This document shows positions 25,378 to 34,393 of a stretch of 64,000 nt of DNA, in pieces. Each line of letters opens with the position of its first letter. The first letter of the stretch is position 1. The notes beneath the pieces are model-generated. The model searched no databases. It saw only the letters and a program-made list of their open reading frames with translations, and was not told the origin of the DNA. The position numbers and the translations under genes are program-made. Location: NCBI RefSeq assembly GCF_000813825.1, contig NZ_JWTA01000009.1:50104-114103 (forward strand). Direction: 5' to 3'. This stretch comes from Chryseobacterium taiwanense (GTDB lineage Bacteria; Bacteroidota; Bacteroidia; Flavobacteriales; Weeksellaceae).

Positions 25378-26985
25378 ATGAGTAAAAAGAATACAAAGTA
25401 CATCTTTGTGACAGGAGGTGTAACTTCATCTTTGGGAAAGGGAATCGTTTCAGCTTCTCTTGGACTTCTACTAAAATCACGTGGCTTCAACGTAACAATT
25501 CAAAAACTAGACCCTTATATTAATATTGATCCGGGTACTTTGAATCCTTATGAACACGGAGAATGCTATGTAACCGAAGATGGCGCGGAGACGGATCTGG
25601 ATTTAGGACACTATGAGCGTTATCTTGATGCTCCAACATCCCAAAACAACAACGTTACGACAGGGAAAATCTACCAGACTGTCATTGAAAAAGAAAGAAA
25701 AGGAGACTTCCTTGGAAAAACAGTTCAGGTAATTCCTCATATTACGAACGAAATCAAGCGTAGAATTAAAATTTTATCTAAACAGAACTACGATATCATT
25801 ATTACTGAGATCGGAGGAACTGTTGGTGATATTGAATCTTTACCTTACATCGAAACTGTTCGTCAGTTGAAATGGGAGCTAGGTGAAAAAAATTCTATGG
25901 TGATTCACTTGACTTTATTGCCGTATTTGGCTTCAAGTGGAGAATTAAAAACAAAACCTTCTCAGCATTCTGTTCGCCAGTTAATGGAGAGCGGAATTAT
26001 GGCGGATGTTTTGGTTTGCCGTACAGAACATAAAATTCCAAAAGATCAGAGAGCGAAATTGGCTCAATTCTGTAACGTTCCTTTAGATAATGTTATTGAA
26101 TGTAAAGATTTGGAAACGATTTATGAAGTTCCAATGTACCTTCAAAAACAAAACTTTGATGATGTAGTTCTTAAGGAATTAGATCTTAAAAGTGATAAAG
26201 AAGCAGATCTTAAAGATTGGAAATCTTTCCTGAAGAAATTCCAAAACCCTAAAAAATCTGTAGAAATTGCATTGGTTGGAAAATATGTGTCTCTTCAGGA
26301 TTCATACATTTCAATTGCTGAAGCTTTCAAACATGCAGGTGCAGATCTGGAAACTGAAGTAAAAGTAAGATGGGTGTACAGTGGAGATTTAACTGCTGAA
26401 AACATTAAAGAAACTTTAAAAGATGTAGACGGAATTCTTGTCGCTCCAGGTTTTGGCGACAGAGGAATTGAAGGAAAAGTTTTGACTGCTCAATATGCAA
26501 GAGAAAATAAAGTTCCGATGTTGGGAATTTGTTTAGGAATGCAGATCATGACTGTAGAATTTGCGAGAAATGTTTTAGGGTATGCTAAAGCAAACTCTAT
26601 GGAATTCGATACTTCTACAGAACATCCTGTGATTTCATTAATGGAAGAGCAGAAAAATGTTGTAGATAAAGGAGGGACAATGCGTCTTGGAGCATGGAAA
26701 TGTTCTTTGAAAAACGGTTCTAAACTTAATGATATCTACGGAGCTAAAAATATTACGGAAAGACACCGTCACAGATATGAATTCAACAGTGATTATATTG
26801 GTGAATTTGAGAAAAATGGTTTTTTAGCAACAGGTACAAACCCGGAAACAGGATTGGTAGAAGCATTAGAAATGCCGGATCACCCATTCTATGTTGGAGT
26901 ACAGTATCACCCTGAATATAAGAGTACGGTTGCAACGCCGCATCCATTATTCAGAGCGTTCATTAAAGCTTGTACATCGAAATAA
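25378..26985 (+). CDS. pyrG: CTP synthase
   Basis: PyrG converts UTP to CTP using ATP and the amide of glutamine. The synthetase domain starts with K-Y-I-F-V-T-G-G-V-T-S-S-L-G-K-G; the glutaminase nucleophile is Cys385 in G-I-C-L-G-M-Q, and the histidine-glutamate pair lies in Y-H-P-E-Y near the end. The start at 25378 gives 535 residues, the usual length; the extra upstream codons to 25321 contain a promoter. A promoter and a terminator flank it, so it is a single-gene unit. Confidence 0.98.
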   Translation: MSKKNTKYIFVTGGVTSSLGKGIVSASLGLLLKSRGFNVTIQKLDPYINIDPGTLNPYEHGECYVTEDGAETDLDLGHYERYLDAPTSQNNNVTTGKIYQTVIEKERKGDFLGKTVQVIPHITNEIKRRIKILSKQNYDIIITEIGGTVGDIESLPYIETVRQLKWELGEKNSMVIHLTLLPYLASSGELKTKPSQHSVRQLMESGIMADVLVCRTEHKIPKDQRAKLAQFCNVPLDNVIECKDLETIYEVPMYLQKQNFDDVVLKELDLKSDKEADLKDWKSFLKKFQNPKKSVEIALVGKYVSLQDSYISIAEAFKHAGADLETEVKVRWVYSGDLTAENIKETLKDVDGILVAPGFGDRGIEGKVLTAQYARENKVPMLGICLGMQIMTVEFARNVLGYAKANSMEFDTSTEHPVISLMEEQKNVVDKGGTMRLGAWKCSLKNGSKLNDIYGAKNITERHRHRYEFNSDYIGEFEKNGFLATGTNPETGLVEALEMPDHPFYVGVQYHPEYKSTVATPHPLFRAFIKACTSK

Positions 26986-27013
26986 AGTAATTTGTTAATT
27001 ACAAACGTCATAA

Positions 27014-27050
27014 ATAAACTCAGACTGATTATTCTCAGCCTGAGTTTATT
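27014..27050 (+). terminator. Terminator of pyrG
   Basis: AAACTCAG (27016-27023) pairs with CTGAGTTT (27040-27047), with an inner TGA/TCA helix. It is followed by a weak T-rich tail. Confidence 0.6.
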
Positions 27051-27165
27051 ATATAGTAATATATTAAAGGCTAGAGTTTTGATAAAAAAACAGTATTTTT
27101 GTCGACTCGAAAAAGTTATCAATATGATTACTTTTTAAATTTGAAAAATTTTAATTAAAAATAAA

Positions 27166-28959
27166 ATGCAACAGAACAACGGACTCGATAAAAGTCAGAT
27201 TATTAGTTTTGCGGTTTTATGTTTGGTTCTTTTCGGTTTCATGTTTTATTTCCAAAACAAACAATCGAAAGAGGATGAAGTAAAAGCTCAGCAACAAAAG
27301 ACCGAACAGGCGAAAAGTGCTGTAAAACAAACTCAGGCAAGTAATATCAATCCAAATGTAACTCCAAACGCGATTCAAACCGCTAATCTTTCCAACAAAG
27401 AATTAAATATTGAATTCAATAGTTTAGGAGGGCAGGTTTCTAAAGTGGAGCTTGCAGAATACAAAGCATATGATCATAAATCAGATAAAGCTGATCTTCC
27501 GCTTTACCTGATCACAAAAAATAATTCAAACTACGGTTTCCAGTTCAAAGATAAAACAGGAAAAGTTATTAATACTAAAGACTTAGTGTTTGCTCCTGCT
27601 GTGAATGGAAATGCTGTAACAATGACGGCTAATTATAACGGGGCTGTTATCCAGTTTATTTATACACTTCTTCCAAAGTATACACTAGATTTTAAAGTAA
27701 GAACTCAAGGTCTTTCAAAAATCACTGCTGATAACAAAGCGGATTTCCTTTGGAACTATAGTGTAAGAAATTTAGAAAAGGGTAGAGCGCAGGAACAATC
27801 TCACTCAGAATTCTCATATGCTTTCAATAATTATAAAGATTATGATTATGATGGAAGAACGACGATGACCGAAGATAAAGAAACTCTTAACTGGATTGGA
27901 GTAAAACAACAGTTCTTTGCTTCTGTAATTGAAGCTAAAAATGGATTTACACAAAGTAAAGGAAATCAGGAAACTGTTGAAGAAGGAGAGTATTTGAAAA
28001 AACTAGATTATGAAGGTTTTGTTCAAATGACAGGAAGTGAACTGAACCAAGACTTTACTTGGTACTTTATGCCGTTAGATTTACCTTTATTAAAATCTTA
28101 CGATAAAAACTTCGACGAAATTCTTCCTTTGGGATGGTCTTTCATCGGATGGATGAACAGAGGATTCTTTATTCCTATTTATAACTTTATTGCATCTTGG
28201 GGATTAACTGCAGGTTGGGCAATTTTCGTATTGACAATCTTGGTTAAATTAATCTTGTCGCCAATTATGTATAAGCAGCATAAGCTAAGTGCAATGATGA
28301 GAGTGATTCGTCCGGAAATTGATGAGGCGAATGCTAAATTCAAGGATGCAGATCCAATGAAAAAGCAACAGGCTACAATGGAGATCTATCGAAAAGCGGG
28401 AGTGAATCAGATGGCGGGATGTTTACCTGCATTAGTTCAGATTCCAATTTTCTATGCGTTATTCCGTTTCTTCCCGAACTTTATTGATTTAAGAGGTCAA
28501 GGTTTCTGGTTTGCGAAAGACTTAACGGCATATGATGACTTAATTAAATTACCATTTAAGATTCCTTTCTTAGGAGATCACTTGAGTATTTTTGCTTTGG
28601 CGTGTACCATTGTAATTTTAATTTACACCGTAATGACTTCAGGGAATATGCAGCAGCCACAACAGGAAGGAATGCCAAATATGAAAGTGTTAATGTATAT
28701 TTTCCCAATCACATTCCTATTCTTCCTGAATACTTCTGCATCTGGTCTTTCTTGGTATTATTTTGTATCGAATGCGATTAACATCTTAATTATCCTTGTT
28801 ATTAAATATGTAATCTTGGATGAAAAGAAAATCCATGCACAGATTCAGGCGAATAAAGAAAAGCCAAAAGCAGAAGGTAAGTTCCAGAAACGTATGAGAG
28901 AAATGATGGAAAAGGCTCAGGAACAGCAGAAAGCACAAGAGCAACAAAGAAAAAAGTAA
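27166..28959 (+). CDS. yidC: Membrane protein insertase YidC
   Basis: YidC inserts proteins into the inner membrane, alone or with SecYEG. The 597-residue protein has an N-terminal anchor (about residues 10-27), a large periplasmic beta domain (about 70-330), and a C-terminal core of five spans. The core includes G-W-A-I-F-V-L-T-I-L-V-K, P-M-K-K-Q-Q-A-T-M-E-I-Y-R-K and G-C-L-P-A-L-V-Q-I-P-I-F-Y-A-L-F-R-F-F-P. The basic, Gln-rich tail is a ribosome-binding feature. A TATTTTTG element at 27094-27101 may be its -7 site. A terminator follows. Confidence 0.97.
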   Translation: MQQNNGLDKSQIISFAVLCLVLFGFMFYFQNKQSKEDEVKAQQQKTEQAKSAVKQTQASNINPNVTPNAIQTANLSNKELNIEFNSLGGQVSKVELAEYKAYDHKSDKADLPLYLITKNNSNYGFQFKDKTGKVINTKDLVFAPAVNGNAVTMTANYNGAVIQFIYTLLPKYTLDFKVRTQGLSKITADNKADFLWNYSVRNLEKGRAQEQSHSEFSYAFNNYKDYDYDGRTTMTEDKETLNWIGVKQQFFASVIEAKNGFTQSKGNQETVEEGEYLKKLDYEGFVQMTGSELNQDFTWYFMPLDLPLLKSYDKNFDEILPLGWSFIGWMNRGFFIPIYNFIASWGLTAGWAIFVLTILVKLILSPIMYKQHKLSAMMRVIRPEIDEANAKFKDADPMKKQQATMEIYRKAGVNQMAGCLPALVQIPIFYALFRFFPNFIDLRGQGFWFAKDLTAYDDLIKLPFKIPFLGDHLSIFALACTIVILIYTVMTSGNMQQPQQEGMPNMKVLMYIFPITFLFFLNTSASGLSWYYFVSNAINILIILVIKYVILDEKKIHAQIQANKEKPKAEGKFQKRMREMMEKAQEQQKAQEQQRKK

Positions 28960-28977
28960 AATAACTTATTATAACAG

Positions 28978-29010
28978 AAAGAGAAGCAATTTATTGCTTC
29001 TCTTTTTTAT
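28978..29010 (+). terminator. Terminator of yidC
   Basis: The stem AGAGAAGCAA with TTGCTTCTCT has a 4-base loop and is followed directly by a run of Ts. Confidence 0.85.
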
Positions 29011-29077
29011 TTAGAATGGATTTAAATTTCAAACAATAGTGATAAAAAAAAGATAATTCACTTTTTTTATTTTAAAC

Positions 29078-29662
29078 TCAATCATATTTTAACCTAAATG
29101 ATTGGCGATGGTGTTTGGTCGGTCCATGTTTAATTAAAGCTTCTTGGTGTTTTTTTGTAGCGTAACCAAAGTTGGTATTCCATCCATATTCAGGGAACTC
29201 TTCGTGCAATTCTATCATTAATCTATCCCTGTAATTCTTAGCCAAGATAGAGGCTGCCGCAATAGATAATACTTTTGAATCTCCTTTGATAATACATTCA
29301 TGAGGAATGTAATTATAAGCATGAAATTTATTTCCATCTACTAATATCAGCTCCGGTTTTATGTGAAGCTGATCAAGCGCTTGGTGCATCGCGTGTATGC
29401 TGGCATTGAGTATATTATGTTGATCTATAAAGGAAGGAGAAAGTTCCGCAATCGCATAACTTTTTACATTGTCTTTAATATATTGATCAAGCTCCATTCT
29501 TATTTTGAAATTCAATTTTTTGGAGTCATTGATTAGGTTTTGCTCAAAGCTATCATCTAAAATTACAGCTGCAGCGACTACAGGTCCGCATAAGCAACCC
29601 CTCCCTACCTCATCACATCCTGCTTCAATATAATTATTTGTCCATTTTTTTAGTAATTCCAT
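29078..29662 (-). CDS. rnhB: Ribonuclease HII
   Basis: RNase HII cuts RNA in RNA-DNA hybrids and removes single misincorporated ribonucleotides. The 194-residue protein has the D-E-V-G-R-G motif at 17-22 (Asp17, Glu18 catalytic), L-V-D-G-N in the middle, and S-I-A-A-A-S-I-L-A-K-x-x-R-D. The length is typical. It is convergent with yidC and shares no operon partner here. Confidence 0.96.
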   Translation of the reverse strand: MELLKKWTNNYIEAGCDEVGRGCLCGPVVAAAVILDDSFEQNLINDSKKLNFKIRMELDQYIKDNVKSYAIAELSPSFIDQHNILNASIHAMHQALDQLHIKPELILVDGNKFHAYNYIPHECIIKGDSKVLSIAAASILAKNYRDRLMIELHEEFPEYGWNTNFGYATKKHQEALIKHGPTKHHRQSFRLKYD

Positions 29663-29742
29663 AAAAATGATTTTTTTTTAAAGGGTAAATTAGATAATTT
29701 TATAAAAATTATGGTAAAAATAACATTTTTTTAGGGTTTTGT

Positions 29743-29773
29743 TTTGTTCTTTTAAGAAAGTTTCACAAATTTG
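29743..29773 (+). promoter_or_regulatory. Promoter of the susC-like gene
   Basis: TTTG at 29743-29746 and CAAATTTG at 29766-29773 are 19 bases apart. The second differs from the -7 consensus TAnnTTTG by one base. The start codon is 21 bases further on. Confidence 0.45.
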
Positions 29774-29794
29774 TCTTTACAAAATTAATTTGAT

Positions 29795-32719
29795 ATGAAG
29801 AAACTAACAGCGGGTGTTCTAATACTTGTATTGTCTTCTTCTTTAGCTGTAGCAAATGCTCAGCAGAAGAAGGATACTGTAAGAACACAAGAGATTGAAG
29901 GTGTTGTCGTAACGGCACTTGGTATTAAAAGAGAAAAAAAGGCTCTTGGATATGCTTCTCAAGAAATTAAAGGAGACATTATTTCTGAAGCAGGGCAAAC
30001 AAATGCCGTAAGTGCGTTGTCTGGGAATGTTGCAGGGGTGCAAATTACAGCTCCATCTTCTATGGGGGGGTCAACAAGAATTACTATGAGAGGTATTAGT
30101 TCTGTTACTGGAGAAAACCGCCCTTTAATTGTTGTAGATGGGGTGCCATTAGATAATTCTAATGTTAACAGTGTGGATACTCAAAGAGGTGCTGGAGGGC
30201 GAGATTATGGTGATGCGACCTTTGATATTAATCCAGATGATATTGAAAGTGTAACTGTTTTAAAGGGAGGTCCCGCTGCTGCTCTTTACGGGTATAGAGC
30301 AGGAAATGGTGCTATTATCTATACTACAAAATCGGCAAAAAAAGGTAGAACCGAAATTCAGTTTAATACTGGGATTTCTTTTGAGTCTATTTATATTAGA
30401 CCAAAATTACAAAATCAGTACGGAGGTGGTTTAGAGTCTACTTTACCTACAGCAACAATTAATGGACAAACGTATAATATTACAGATTTTGGAACTGATG
30501 AGAGTTGGGGACCAAAATATGATCCTAATTTATATTATTTAGGGTGGAATTCTTTTGATCCAGAATTCCCAAATGAATATATGAAGTTGAAGCAATGGGT
30601 AGCTCCTAAAAAAGATGTAGATGATTTTTTTAGGGTTGGGACTACTTTTACAAATAACTTTGCCGTTTCTAAATCTTTTGAAAATACAAATGTAAGGTTA
30701 TCTTATACCAATACTAAAATTAATGGTATTGTTCCTAATTCAGAAATTAAAAAAGATAATCTTAGTTTAAATGTAGCATCTTCTCTTTCTGATCGTTTAA
30801 AAGCAGATGCTGTTTTTAATTATGTTCATACTGCAGGGTTTAACAGACCAGAGCAAGGGTACGGGGATAATTCAGTTGCTCAAAAATTTTATCAGTGGGG
30901 TCAAAGACAATTGGATTTTGAAGAAATGAAAAATTATAAATTGGCAAGTGGTATGCAGAGGTCTTGGAATAGAACGTCATGGGAGGACGGTACTCCAAAC
31001 TTTTCTGATAACCCTTACTGGACAATTTATGAAAATACATCAGAAGATAGTAGACATAGGTTTTTTGGAAATGTAGGTTTGACATATAATTTCTCGAAGA
31101 AGGTTTATTTATCTGGAAAGGCATATGGCGATACTTATTCTCAAACAATTACTTCTAGAGTTGCTGTTGGTTCGGCTGCTTTGCCAGAATATAATATACA
31201 AAAAAGAAATAATTCCGAATTTAACTACGAAGGGCGACTACATTATAATGATAATTTCGGGGATTTTAGTTTAAATACATTTGCTGGTTTTAATATTATG
31301 AATCGTAAATGGGATATTTTAAATGGGAATTCTGTAGGGGGATTAATTATTCCTGGTTTATACAATTTAGCAAATAGTGTTGAACCTGCTCAGTCGTCAA
31401 ATGCTGCTTATCATTTGGGAGTAAATAGTTTATTTGCTTCTGTTTCAGTAGGCTATAAGAATATGTTGTTTTTAGAAGCTACTGGTAGAAATGACTGGTT
31501 TTCTATGTTAAATGATGATCAGTTCTATCCTTCAGTTACAGGAAGTTTTGTTTTCTCTAACGTATTGAAAACTAACTGGCTTTCATTTGGTAAACTAAGA
31601 GCCGGTTGGTCTCAAATTGCTGGAGGTTCTGCTGATCCGTTTATTAGAGGAACATATGCTTCTATTGATACACCATATCTAGGAGATCCAATGTACTCAT
31701 TACCAACTACAAAAGGAGAACCACAGATTCGTCCTGAAATGAAAACTACTAAAGAAATTGGTTTAGAAGCAAGTTTCTTAAAAAATAGATTAGGATTTGA
31801 TGTAACTTATTATGATGTAAAAACTAACGATTTAATTATTCCTTTACCAATTGATCCTGCTACAGGATATGGATTTAAAAGAATCAATGCCGGAGAAATG
31901 ACTAATAAGGGTATTGAGGCTATGGTGAATATTACTCCAATCAAATCAAGTAATTTTTCGTGGGATATTACTTGGAACTTTGCTAAAAACAAAAACAGAT
32001 TGGTTGAACTACAAGGAAACCTTCAAAATTATATCTTAACGAATGCACCTTTTAGAGCTCAGCTTGCTGCACAAGTAGGATACTCGTATGGTGCAATTTT
32101 AGGAACAGATTTCGTATATGATGCCAATGGGAATAAAGTGGTTGATGAGAATGGATTCTATAAAGCATCAGAAATAAAACCATTAGGATCTATCCTTCCT
32201 GATTATAATATGGGTTTCAGAAACTCATTCAAATATAAAAATATGAGTTTATCATTCCTAATTGATATTCAACAAGGAGGTAAATACTTTTCAACTACTC
32301 ATATGTGGGGAATGTATTCTGGTATGTTAGAAGAAAGTGCTTTAGGAGGAAATAGAGAAGCTGGAGTAATACTTCCTGGCGTTAAGGAAGATGGAACTCC
32401 AAATGATATATGGTTAGATGCACCAACATGGGGAGGTACATATTATAATACTGTTGATGCACAGAATGTATTTGATGCAAGTTATATAAAGTTAAGAGAT
32501 ATCACATTATCTTATGATTTACCAAAATCTATGATTGGAAATGCTTTACAAGGGGTGAGGATATCAGCCTTTGCGAGAAACTTATTTGCATGGAATCTAG
32601 ACTTTAAAGGGATTGACCCTGAAAATACCTCATATGGTTCTGGTAACTTCCAAGGATTAGAAGGTGGATCTTTACCATCTACAAGAATGTATGGTATTAA
32701 TTTAAACTTTAAATTTTAA
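29795..32719 (+). CDS. SusC/RagA-type TonB-dependent outer membrane transporter
   Basis: A 974-residue outer-membrane receptor that imports nutrients using TonB energy. A signal peptide (residues 1-22, N-A-Q cleavage) is followed almost at once by the E-I-E-G-V-V-V-T-A-L-G-I TonB-box region, then the plug with P-L-I-V-V-D-G-V-P-L and the barrel to a C-terminal Phe. The usual carboxypeptidase-like N-terminal domain of SusC proteins is missing; such short forms exist. The SusD partner begins 6 bases downstream. No glycan-degrading enzyme or sigma/anti-sigma pair is near, so the substrate cannot be inferred. Confidence 0.93.
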   Translation: MKKLTAGVLILVLSSSLAVANAQQKKDTVRTQEIEGVVVTALGIKREKKALGYASQEIKGDIISEAGQTNAVSALSGNVAGVQITAPSSMGGSTRITMRGISSVTGENRPLIVVDGVPLDNSNVNSVDTQRGAGGRDYGDATFDINPDDIESVTVLKGGPAAALYGYRAGNGAIIYTTKSAKKGRTEIQFNTGISFESIYIRPKLQNQYGGGLESTLPTATINGQTYNITDFGTDESWGPKYDPNLYYLGWNSFDPEFPNEYMKLKQWVAPKKDVDDFFRVGTTFTNNFAVSKSFENTNVRLSYTNTKINGIVPNSEIKKDNLSLNVASSLSDRLKADAVFNYVHTAGFNRPEQGYGDNSVAQKFYQWGQRQLDFEEMKNYKLASGMQRSWNRTSWEDGTPNFSDNPYWTIYENTSEDSRHRFFGNVGLTYNFSKKVYLSGKAYGDTYSQTITSRVAVGSAALPEYNIQKRNNSEFNYEGRLHYNDNFGDFSLNTFAGFNIMNRKWDILNGNSVGGLIIPGLYNLANSVEPAQSSNAAYHLGVNSLFASVSVGYKNMLFLEATGRNDWFSMLNDDQFYPSVTGSFVFSNVLKTNWLSFGKLRAGWSQIAGGSADPFIRGTYASIDTPYLGDPMYSLPTTKGEPQIRPEMKTTKEIGLEASFLKNRLGFDVTYYDVKTNDLIIPLPIDPATGYGFKRINAGEMTNKGIEAMVNITPIKSSNFSWDITWNFAKNKNRLVELQGNLQNYILTNAPFRAQLAAQVGYSYGAILGTDFVYDANGNKVVDENGFYKASEIKPLGSILPDYNMGFRNSFKYKNMSLSFLIDIQQGGKYFSTTHMWGMYSGMLEESALGGNREAGVILPGVKEDGTPNDIWLDAPTWGGTYYNTVDAQNVFDASYIKLRDITLSYDLPKSMIGNALQGVRISAFARNLFAWNLDFKGIDPENTSYGSGNFQGLEGGSLPSTRMYGINLNFKF

Positions 32720-32725
32720 TCGACA

Positions 32726-34294
32726 ATGAAAAAAATACTTTCAATATTAACAATAGCTGGTTTATCATTTGGACTTAATAGTTGTTCTGATAAATTTGAC
32801 GAAATAGATATTAATCCTAATTCAACTGAAAATCCTTTGCCTACAGGATTATTTAATAATGCTAATAAGGAGTATATGGATTATACAAGAGATGGTTGGG
32901 TTTCAGGAAGAATGATGTTACCTTGGGTACAATATTCTGCTCAAAGACAATATACTGAGGAAGATAGATATCAATATAGACTTACGACTGATACTCAGCT
33001 TTGGACTAGATCTTATTATGTAGCTAATGACTATAAAAAAATAATAGATTTAAATACAGATCCTGCTACAGCTGCACAAATGTCAGTATATGGTGCAAAT
33101 GTTAATCAAATTGCAGCTGCTAGAGTAATGCTTTCTTATGTGTTTTTAAACTTGGCAGATGCTTTTGGAGATGTTCCATATTGGTCTTATGGTAATAAAG
33201 ATGCTGATTTTCAAGCTCTAAATGTTGATGCTAATTTGCAGCCAAAATTTGCAAGTCAGCAAAAAATTTATACGGATATTCTAAAGGAGCTTAAAGAAGC
33301 TTCAGAAATGATTGATGAAACAAAGGATGTTCTAACTAGTGGAGATCATTTATTTGATAATGACCCTGAAAAGCTTAAGAAATTTGCAAATTCATTAAGA
33401 TTGAGGGTTGCTACAAGAGTAAAAGGAGTAATTCCAGGAGCAGCAGCACATATTACGGATGCTATTGCTTCAGGTGTAATGACATCTAATGATGACACAG
33501 TAGGATTGACTTATGAAAATAACTTAATTAATCCTTCTCCTTTTTTCTTGACTTATCAAACGAGATCAGATTTTGCAATATCAAAAACCTTTGTACAGTT
33601 ACTTAAAGGGCAAAGCGGTAATTTTGGAGAAGATCCGAGAATATTTAAATACGCATCACCTGTAGCTGTTAAAATTGGTAACATTAGAAATCAAACAATG
33701 TTTGAAGCGGCGAATGCTTCTGAAATTAGTGGGATGCCATATGGAGTACCAAGTACATTAGCTGCAAGCCAGGCTGCTTCATCTAGTTTTTTTGGAGCAA
33801 GTGTATTAAAACCTGCATATACAGAAATATTTATGGAATATGCTGAGGTTGAATTCTTGTTGGCAGAAGCTAATGGATGGTCTCAAAGCAATTATGAAAA
33901 AGGGGTAACTGCTTCTATGGAAAGATGGGGAGTTCCAACTGCCAAAATTAGTACATTTGTTGCTTCTCTTCCAGCAGCAAATAAGGCAAATGTATTAACT
34001 CAGAAATATGTTTCATTATTTATGCAGCCTAATGAAGCGTGGGCGGAATATAGAAGAACAGGCTATCCTAATCATTTATTATTACCGGGACAAAGTGCTA
34101 GTTTAAATGTTCCATCAGCAAGTGGTGCAACTACTTATACATTCACTTCTTTAATTGCAGGATTAACTGATTTACCTACTAGGATTTTCTATCCTACAAC
34201 AGTTCAAACTTTGAACACTGCTAATTATCAAGCTGCAGCAAGTGCTATTGGAGGTGATGAAATGGATACTAAATTAATTTGGGATACTAATTAA
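32726..34294 (+). CDS. SusD/RagB-family nutrient-binding lipoprotein
   Basis: A 522-residue lipoprotein that closes over the SusC barrel and binds the nutrient. The signal peptide ends G-L-N-S-C, so Cys20 is the lipidation site. The helix-rich fold shows TPR-like segments, including I-Y-T-D-I-L-K-E-L-K-E-A and E-Y-A-E-V-E-F-L-L-A-E-A, typical of the SusD-like_2 branch. It ends at a strong terminator, so the pair forms a two-gene operon. Confidence 0.92.
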   Translation: MKKILSILTIAGLSFGLNSCSDKFDEIDINPNSTENPLPTGLFNNANKEYMDYTRDGWVSGRMMLPWVQYSAQRQYTEEDRYQYRLTTDTQLWTRSYYVANDYKKIIDLNTDPATAAQMSVYGANVNQIAAARVMLSYVFLNLADAFGDVPYWSYGNKDADFQALNVDANLQPKFASQQKIYTDILKELKEASEMIDETKDVLTSGDHLFDNDPEKLKKFANSLRLRVATRVKGVIPGAAAHITDAIASGVMTSNDDTVGLTYENNLINPSPFFLTYQTRSDFAISKTFVQLLKGQSGNFGEDPRIFKYASPVAVKIGNIRNQTMFEAANASEISGMPYGVPSTLAASQAASSSFFGASVLKPAYTEIFMEYAEVEFLLAEANGWSQSNYEKGVTASMERWGVPTAKISTFVASLPAANKANVLTQKYVSLFMQPNEAWAEYRRTGYPNHLLLPGQSASLNVPSASGATTYTFTSLIAGLTDLPTRIFYPTTVQTLNTANYQAAASAIGGDEMDTKLIWDTN

Positions 34295-34337
34295 TTTTTT
34301 ATAAAGAACACTTTTTAATATTTTAACATTCATATTT

Positions 34338-34362
34338 AAACCGCCTTCGGGCGGTTTTTTTA
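34338..34362 (+). terminator. Terminator of the susCD pair
   Basis: The 8-bp stem AAACCGCC (34338-34345) with GGCGGTTT has a stable TTCG tetraloop and a T run. It ends just before the argS promoter region. Confidence 0.93.
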
Positions 34363-34393
34363 TTTCCGTATATTTGTACTTCAAAATTGAATA

